Of a DNA stretch of 64,000 nucleotides, positions 52,301 to 61,300 are shown in pieces. The stretch is from Tanypteryx hageni (taxonomy: Eukaryota > Arthropoda > Insecta > Odonata > Petaluridae): positions 62,184,057-62,248,056 of the forward strand of contig CM054120.1 in assembly GCA_028673005.1 (NCBI GenBank), given 5' to 3'. A program made the position numbers and the translations under genes. The first letter of the stretch is position 1, and each line of letters starts with the position of its first letter. The notes under the pieces are model-generated. The model saw nothing but the letters and a program-made list of their open reading frames with translations, did no database searches and was not told the DNA's origin.

Positions 52301-55300
52301 AAGAATTTAAAAACTTCCTTAAAATAAAGATTTTTTTCCAAATTTCTTTTGTATCCAATTAGCATAATGCCACTGAAAAGAAAATATTTTTTCCCCAAAG
52401 AAAAATGTCAGGTCTGAAGGGATTAATTTTTAAAAATCTTTCCTCCCCTTCCCTTAGTGGAGTACCTCAACTTTAAAATTTTAGTGCGGCATTTGGAGAT
52501 TTGTCACCTTTTATCACTTTAACACAAGTTTTATTCATTTCATTACCACTTTAAACGTACCTGGGGTATTCATGAAAAAATGCTCACAAAAAGGTTGAAG
52601 AGCCCTATGCTATGTAGTTGCAGGACCTGAGCCAAATCAGTTGGTGTTGGCCTCCATTAACGTTTTGATACAATTAAAAGGAATTTTCTATAATTAAACA
52701 AAAACTCACCAATAAATGTTTTGCACCACCTATACCCTGAAGTCCATTTCCTAAAACCAGCAAATTAAACTTTCCTTGCCGTGATGTTGAAGCTAGGGAC
52801 TTGAGGTGGAAATCCCAATTGGCAATGATCCTGGTAATAGGAAGTTTACTTATTACACCAGTTAAAAATTAAATTATATTTTTTATTTTAAATTACCGTA
52901 TTTTTCGGAATATAGAAACGCATCGGAGTATAAGACGCTTTCCGGTTTTTTAGTTGATTTTTCAGGAAAAAAGTGTTTTGGTTTACCAAGGCAGTTACGA
53001 AGGGCCACGTCGTGTATCATTTCCAGCCGTGATTAAGTCCCTATCTGGCAACATTTACAGAAAATATTACGGCGTGATAACGGTTAAATATAACGTTTTA
53101 GGTAAACTTAATTTTTAAAATAAATAGAGCTGGTCTAAATCATAAATAATTGCTTCGAGACTTGTATAGCTAAATGCGCCCTGCGTGAACTTGGCAGTCG
53201 TATTAATTCAAGCTGTCGAAGTGCGCCGCACACGTCGCACGTACAGGTACCCTTTACAGATAGTACTTAAACTTAAGTGCAAGATGAGATTTTAATTTAA
53301 TGGGGTAAATAATAAATGGAATGCGTATGTAATAACGATACGTACGCTCTTTTTCTTCTGCAATTCTTTTTGCCTTGTACAGAAGGATTTTGAACGACAC
53401 AGCAATAGGTATGTAACTTCCTCTGTTCTACTATCCAACACTTCCTCCTCTAGTTGTGGCCATTTAAGACTGTTTTTATTATTTCGTCAACTTCAGTTTT
53501 TCCTCGTTTTCTCCATTCACTGATCGTTTTTTTCTGTGGGGGGTGGACAGAAAGAACGTGCTGCTACTCGGTTTTCGTGCATTTTTGCGTATTGAATCAC
53601 CTGAAGCTTATAGGTAATAGTGTAGAATATTTTTTCATTCTTGTAGCCATTGCGATCTCAATATACGTAACGTTATTTATCCTAGATATTCATAAAATAT
53701 TTTTGATATCTACACGAATCCTACTGTTCCGTAGCATTAACCGCGCTATTCAACGGGCTCATTAGGAACTAAAACATCGCAATCGCGTCGAAATTGTAAT
53801 AGCTGTGAGCGGGCATGCATTAAAGCGTAATAATGAAAATGCGTCCTCGAAATTCGTGTTGCATAAGATATTACTGTATATATTATCAAATTTTTCACTA
53901 TTAATTATGAATAATGTATATTTTAATGTTTTTGCGACGAATGACTGCCAACTATTCCATTTTGGTGATGTGTGTGTCGTTAATGTCAGTATTGAGAACG
54001 GTAATAATCTTATCTTATGCGTATAAGACGCAGGCTGATTTTGGAGGTCATTTTTCTGTGAAAAAAGTGCGTCTTATATGCCGGAAAATACGGTACTTAG
54101 AACATTGTTTTTCAACGTTTTTCACATGCATACCACCTCTGCTGGCATATTTTCTACAACCTAACTACATCACTACAGTTGCCAATAAGTACCTACATGA
54201 GCTATAAAAAAATTCGACTTGTTAGAATTTAAATATTGTCATATTATATTAGTTACAGTAGCATATAGTTTATTGTATCAAGTCTGGCTCTGGTCATAGT
54301 TGTTTTTTAAACATTTTACAAAAAGTAAATGATTATTTTTTACAATGCCCATGCATCAGCTGATGATCCACTGCATAACACTGGTTGAAAAACACACTTA
54401 AAATATATTGCTGCCTTAGAGTGTAAAAGAAATATTGCTATTATCCTACTTTATTTTTATAAGTTTTTTACTGGTGTTACTTTAATTTCTGTTAATAGTT
54501 TAGCCTAATGACTAAAGAATTTAAAATTTAGGAATTTTTCTGACTGAAGGGAATATTCTGAATGAATGAAACATTGAATATAGTGAGAATTTATAAAAAT
54601 ATTTGTTCTAACATGTACTCGCAATATTCAAAATTAAATTCTGTATATGTAGCATTAAGAAATTGATGGTGGTGTTTTCACTTGCTATAATGAAGTACTT
54701 ATCATTTACTGTACTCATTCTATTGAGGTTACACCGTAATTACAATTTATTTTTATTTATAAAGCTCAAACTAAATGATATTTTTCATAAAATTAACAGT
54801 ACTCATTTTTTTACCTTTTTTCTAGAAATGCATGTCAACTTCATTATGAACAGAATCCTATAAAATTGAGTTACTCTGAAGCACAATATTTCTTTGATGA
54901 TAATGGAGAGAAGTATTTGGATTGTGTGTCAAGGATTGCTAATGGTAAATCATCGATTGAAATCAAAGTGATTTAACCCTTTAACTGCTGTGTATGCATT
55001 TACATGTTAAATGTTTTTGAGCCTTCAGTGCTATTCGTGTATTATACCACAACAAAAAAACATTTTTAAATTACTAACAAAGAAAAATATACCATTTGTA
55101 TGAAATACAGTTAAATATATTGTAAAAATGTAATATTATTAAATATGGATTTTCCATTAAATAAACTCAACTTACCCCAATTCTCCCTTTTTCTCAACTT
55201 AGCAATTAAAAGGTTAATCTTATTTAAGTCAGGCTAATTATTAATTTCATCATATTGAATAAATATCAGTTTGATGTTCATGTTAATTTAATTCTATGTT

Positions 55301-58300
55301 CATAATTTAATGTTTACATTTTCATTATTTTGTAAAATAATTAATTAATAGAAAAATATATCTCATTGGTGGAATTAAAAAACCTGATTTTTTAAAATGA
55401 TTATATGAGTTGTACATTGATTGTTGTTTAATATATCCCATTTTAGCATTAATTTCTTGTCTTTTACTTTTGACTAAATAAATAGCATTCTATTTGATTA
55501 TATTTTCATAAAGCAACAGTTGTGTAGCATTTTTATAATTATTCTGAAATGTTATGAACATTTTAGGTTTATAGGGAGAGAAAAATTGGAGATGATTTTT
55601 CAATAAAAATACAAAGCTCTCTGGTTTTACCATAGATTTAACAGGAGGTACAGATTACCTGCATTATAAATAGTGGTAAAACCAAGAACAATGTCCCTTT
55701 AACCTAACACAGTATGCACAACACTAATTTTTTCCAATTTAACTAATTATTATTATGACTATGCCAAAATCAGTGCTCCATCCTTTGGAAGAGACATTAA
55801 GCAGTTAGCCCCCTTTGTGCTTTTCATAAGAGTAGGTTAATGCTTGCACCAGGTTTCCCTACTCTCTTCCATGTTTGTTTGGTGTGGAAGGCAAAGGGAA
55901 ACCACCACATCATGAATGTATGTTCCCTAGTTAGCAAACCAATCGAATGATTGGTGTATTGGACCTGTCATAAGACAGATTACTTTAAGAAGAAGATTAT
56001 TACTATGAATAACAACATACAAAAACAAATATTAATCTAAATCTAAAGTCAGTATGGTGAATTTTTTCGTGTTCAAAAAACTTGAATGCATAATTTAAAA
56101 AATAAATTTCTTGCAACTATGTATGAACTCCACAGCATAAACAATACTACATGGCCATGGTTTCAACTTGTGGAGTCATCATCATCAAATAATTTAACAT
56201 TGTGGAGTTTGTACAAAGTTGTATAAAATGTATTTTAAATTGTGTATTCAAGCTTTTTGAAGATGAAACTCCATCTAGTCAAGGCTTCCTTAGTCAATTC
56301 TATTTTTCAAGTTTGATGTAAAATTTAGGGTTAGTATGGAAGACCCACCATACATCTGAATCCCTAGTATAAGAGTAATATCGATATTATTGATGAATTA
56401 TACAAAATTAGGAGTAGATATTTAATTTTATTGCATCTAGTGGTAGTACCTGAAGAATCTGTTGCAAGGCTAGCAGTAAGTTGCTACATAATGCAACAAA
56501 TATTGCATTGAGCCAAAAAAGTCTGCATTAAAAATTTTCCATAATGATTCAATTTTCACTTTAATGGTATGGTTTTGTGTCTATTGCAATTTAATTAAAC
56601 TCTATCTCCATTTTAATTTGCTCTTCTATTCATACTATTTATTGAGCTGAACCCAAAAATAATATTCTTCTTTACAGTGGGTCACTGCCATCCAAAAGTA
56701 GTTAAAGCTGCACATTCCCAAATGGCAACATTAAATTTGTGTAGCAAGACCAGTGGATCGATACAAAATCAATTCTGCCATGATTTGCTGAAAACACTAC
56801 CCAGCAATTTTGAAGTATGCCTTTTTACCAGTTCAGGGTATGTTACTTGACTCTATAATAATAAAAAATAAATATTTTTATTGATGTTTATAGGATATAT
56901 TAGTAAAACTCTTGTGCATGTGGCTATTTCTGAATGTAATTTCAAATAATTTAAAATAAAAAATATTAATCAAAATTGTTAATTCAGTTTTTTATATGAC
57001 ATAATACTAAATCATTTATGAGTGGCGGATAATAATTTCATGAAATAAAAGTTGCTATAATTGTTAGCAGTCACAAACTTTGTAACAAATTTTGTTGATT
57101 ATGAAACTTTTATTTATTATGAATCATCATGATTGAGCTCAGAGATGGATTATGGGTGCCTTGGGCCAGGATTGGTGCCCTGAAGGGTGAAAAATTGCAC
57201 GTAGAATCATTGTATGAATTTGTATGTAAATTCTATATGACAAAATTATAGTCTTTTTAGATTGGAACTTTCCAGTATTGTGTCCACTCAACACTATTAG
57301 TTGCAAGAGCTGAAAGTTTTAACTTGGCTCTGATTCAATCATACCCGGTCACCGAGTTAGCTAACAAATTGGGACCTTCTGATTTCCCGCCAAGGCTATT
57401 CGCCAAATTACCCAGCGCATTGTTGTATGTGATATATTACTTCCTTTATCAACATTTACCCACCCAATCACTGCACACATGGTGAGGAATACTTTGTCTT
57501 GGGGATTGCGAGAGTCACATATGCTGCCCGAGCGGTATATACCTTACATAGCCGGCACTAGAAACTGAAATTACAACAAGCTAGAGGCTTGCCAATTATC
57601 ATATCAAAATTTGAATTTTTAATACTGTTTATTTAAATTTTTGCACATTATTATACTAAAATTATTATAATGAGATTATTATTGCCACTTCAGAAGAAAT
57701 TGCTTCACAAAATCACTTTCATAACGATACATATGTAGCGATAACTAAAAAGATCGATATTCATTACGGAACCTACCGGGTACAATTGCATCTGTAACAT
57801 CAGGTTGCTCGTGATCAATTTTATTACTTTCTAAAAGATTTTCTAGCTATAAATGACAATATGATCATTTTTGAGTTTTTAGTGCGAAAACAAGCTGAAA
57901 ATTGGGATGAAAATTTTGTCATGAAAAGAGTAAAAATAGAAATCCGGCAACTTATTTCATCAATGATGTGCTGCTTTAACTGCCTTGGGCTCAGGGCAGT
58001 ACCCAGTCGCATAACTAGAAGTGGATGGGCCCACAGCAATGGCCTCTCTCACTCAACAAATACATATATGTTCAGTTAAAACTGAAACCTATTGTAAAAC
58101 ATACCAAGTTGCACTTATTAATGAATTATCAGGAATATGCTGAAAGGGTTAGGTCTAAAAATAATGATTAACTGGAATGTCATTCATAAATTAGGATAAA
58201 AAAGAGAAATCGCTAAAAAATCTTTATTTTTTCTACATTTGGAAACATTCAATGGCCCCCAGGAGGCCTGGGGCCTAGGCATTTGGCCACCCTATTGTTA

Positions 58301-61300
58301 CCCTAATCATGACTCACCCTCTCATACTCCCATTCACATCCTGCAATGACAGGCATTAGTGAGGTAAGTTACTGGGCAGGCCATGCTCTAGTTCTTCTAC
58401 ACAGTGTTCGTTTTATTGTGGCTCTCACTCTGATGGGTCACCTTGAGTGTGACGTCTTGGCAGCTGAATGTGCTGTTTCTGTTAGCAAAAATGTCATCCA
58501 CCAGTTGTTGCTTTGAACTGAGTCTACCCCTAGTGATGGGCAGATGGTTTCGTATGATGAAAGACAAACCCTCCCCAGAATAAGAGTTGAAGGAAAATAT
58601 TTGTCAATTGGTTTGAGCAAAGAGCTAAGAGCATCATCATTAGAAGTTGCGAAGAGTGCTTGAGAGCTGAGGTTCACCACTTAGGGGCAGATTTAGCCTG
58701 GAATAACATCAGGCTAATACAAGTTTGCTAATGAGCACAGCACACTCAGCTGCCGATACAGTGCTCTCAAAGTAGTCTGTCAGAGCAGGCCAGTGATAAA
58801 ATGAATATATATATATATATATGTCACATATATTTATACCATTTACCTTTGACCTCAATATGAACTTGTATGTGCCCCCTCCAGCCTTGATACATGGCCA
58901 GAGGTGGCACATATACTTCCCTTAATCTGTCACTAGTAAAGTTAAAAGAGTATGAAAGGTGATAACTTGAAAATATTTGAGAAAATCCATAATAATAACT
59001 ATAATTTATCTTTTGGTTATAGAGCAGAAGCAAATGATTTGGCACTTCAGCTAGCAAGAAGGCATACAGGTTGTGATGGAGTAGCCGTGCTAGAGAGTTC
59101 CTTTCATGGATCTGTGCAAAAAGTAATCGAGATAAGCCCAGCTGCACTTCTCAAACAGAATTTAGGTGAACATCAAGAGACAAAGAACATTACTCACAAT
59201 TGCATGAATTTTTTCCTAAAAAGATAAGAAATAAGAGTATGCCTTTCTATATTCCATTCATTTAACATGTATATAGCAATTGATCATCTCTATTGACTCT
59301 TCTTGTTATTCTGTCTTTCCACCAAAATGAGATTTTCCACACATTTATTAATTTATAAAAATGCTTTACATCACATTTTATGCATTCTCTACCAAGTAGC
59401 AATTATTTTCATAATATTTTGAAACCCCCCTTATATTATTAGGAAAAGAGGGAATTCTTAAGTGTCATCGATATAGTCTAAGATGGTTCATAAAATGCCT
59501 AAGTAAAAATAATGAAAATGACCATAAATAATTCAATTAAAACTTTTTAAAATGAATTTTTGAGAAAATATTGTATAAAATCAAATAAGTCCTTTAATCA
59601 TATTAATCATTTGGGTATTCCAAAATCAGAACTAACTATTAATATTAAATTATTTGAATAACTTTGTCATTTTACTGTTGTTTAAGTACAGCCAAGATGC
59701 CGTGGGTACATATACTTCCATATCCTGACACATATCGAGCATCGTCTTCCACAATAAATGAATCTCAAATGGCTGAAAAATATTTCCTGGAAGCAAAATC
59801 AGTGATTGATGAGGCTGTAAATAAGGGTGCTAAGGTATGATATAACTCTCAAGTTTGTGAACATATTCACACAAGTACATTTTAGTAAGGTCACCCCTTG
59901 GAAAAGGTTATTTCACGATATGTGGGCACATTGGTATTGTGATTTTTTTGCATATAAAAGGTAATATGAGGTAAACCATTGATGTTGTTCCAGTGTGAAT
60001 GTATAAAAAAACTTCCCTTATTGTCCATTAATTCTTTTACTTTGTGAATGGATAGAAGGTAATAAAATTGTAAATATTAAACTTTAAAGTGGAAGCACAC
60101 TGAATATAGGGCTTTAGATAATTGCTGATGAGTACTTTTTGAATGTGACCTGTTCTTGCATTAAAATAAGAAAATAAAATGGCAGAAATGGGAATTAAAA
60201 GTTAGACAACAATACACCCTTTATCATGCTTTTGTTCTTGTATAATTTAGATACTTTTAAAAATAAATGTGACTGAGGATTAGAGTGTATCTATTTTTAA
60301 GCTATTTGTTCAAACAGTTGATCACTATGATAAAATTATATTATTAATAAAAGTTCAAGTTTTTATATTTTTGTCATGTCCAGTGCCTAGCTTAGGGTAA
60401 TTATACATCACAGATTTTTTTAGACTGTCCTGGATTTTGGTTAGCTCTTTCAAAATTTGCCTGTCCATCTCACCATTACAATCAGTTACTCAAGTTCTTA
60501 TTTAATAAAAAAGCAAAATTTTCTGCTACTTACTATACAAAATATTATTCAGACTACTCAAAATTTATTTATTTTTACCGTTAAGCATAGGTAATATAAA
60601 AAGACTGAAAATTATGTACTGATCCAGTTTTTTTTCCTCAGAGCTTGTCATGTCCTAGTTTTTCTTTCTTAGTATCTAGTCACCCTAACTTGGCTCAAAA
60701 TAAACAAAATTAGTAAAAGAACTGAATTCTTATGAAGAAGATATTTCATGTAGTTCCAATGTCATATAATGAAATAATGTGTGATAATTATCAGTTGAAT
60801 TTAATACTCTTGGCTATGAAAAATCATACGAATGAAAAGGCATTTTGAATTAACCCTAGAACCACAACGTAGTGTTGTCGACAACCCCACCTACCATTAA
60901 ATGCAGTGTATGCATGTGCTGATACATTGTGGAGGCTTGACCTTGGATCTACCTTTAGTTCATCTGAGGTTGGTTCTGGTGTCCCAACTACATGAAATTT
61001 TTTTATACATTTAGGAAACAGTCTTAGGTCGTATAAATTTCATTAAATTATGCACAATTTGGATGGGTCAAATATAACCCCATGTTGTGGTTTGTGTTCA
61101 CATTACCCTACATTGTGGCTCTAGGGTTAAAGTTTAATCACCATATCCTCCAAGGCTGCTGGAGATAATGGTGAAGTCATAATTAGTGTCATTAAAAAGG
61201 CCATTTTTGATGAATGTCAGATATCTTATATAATAATGATGAATTTAAAGAAAATATTTATAATCTGTTCAGTATAATAATATAATGCTGCTGTATTTGG

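Larger units (their letters stand above)
13262..54825 (+). other. ETNPPL intron 1, about 41.6 kb, transposon-filled
   Basis: Runs from GTAAGT at 13262 to TTCTAG at 54825. At least twenty mobile-element copies listed separately lie inside. Remaining stretches are AT-rich, with only short open frames and no motifs I recognise. Confidence 0.8.

Noticed and set aside
57861..58079. 72-codon frame in ETNPPL intron 3
   Set aside because: No match to ETNPPL or any motif, and not bounded by phase-compatible splice sites with exons 3 and 4.
58438..59147. Minus-strand frames of 67-107 codons
   Set aside because: Partly antisense to ETNPPL exon 4; no motif.
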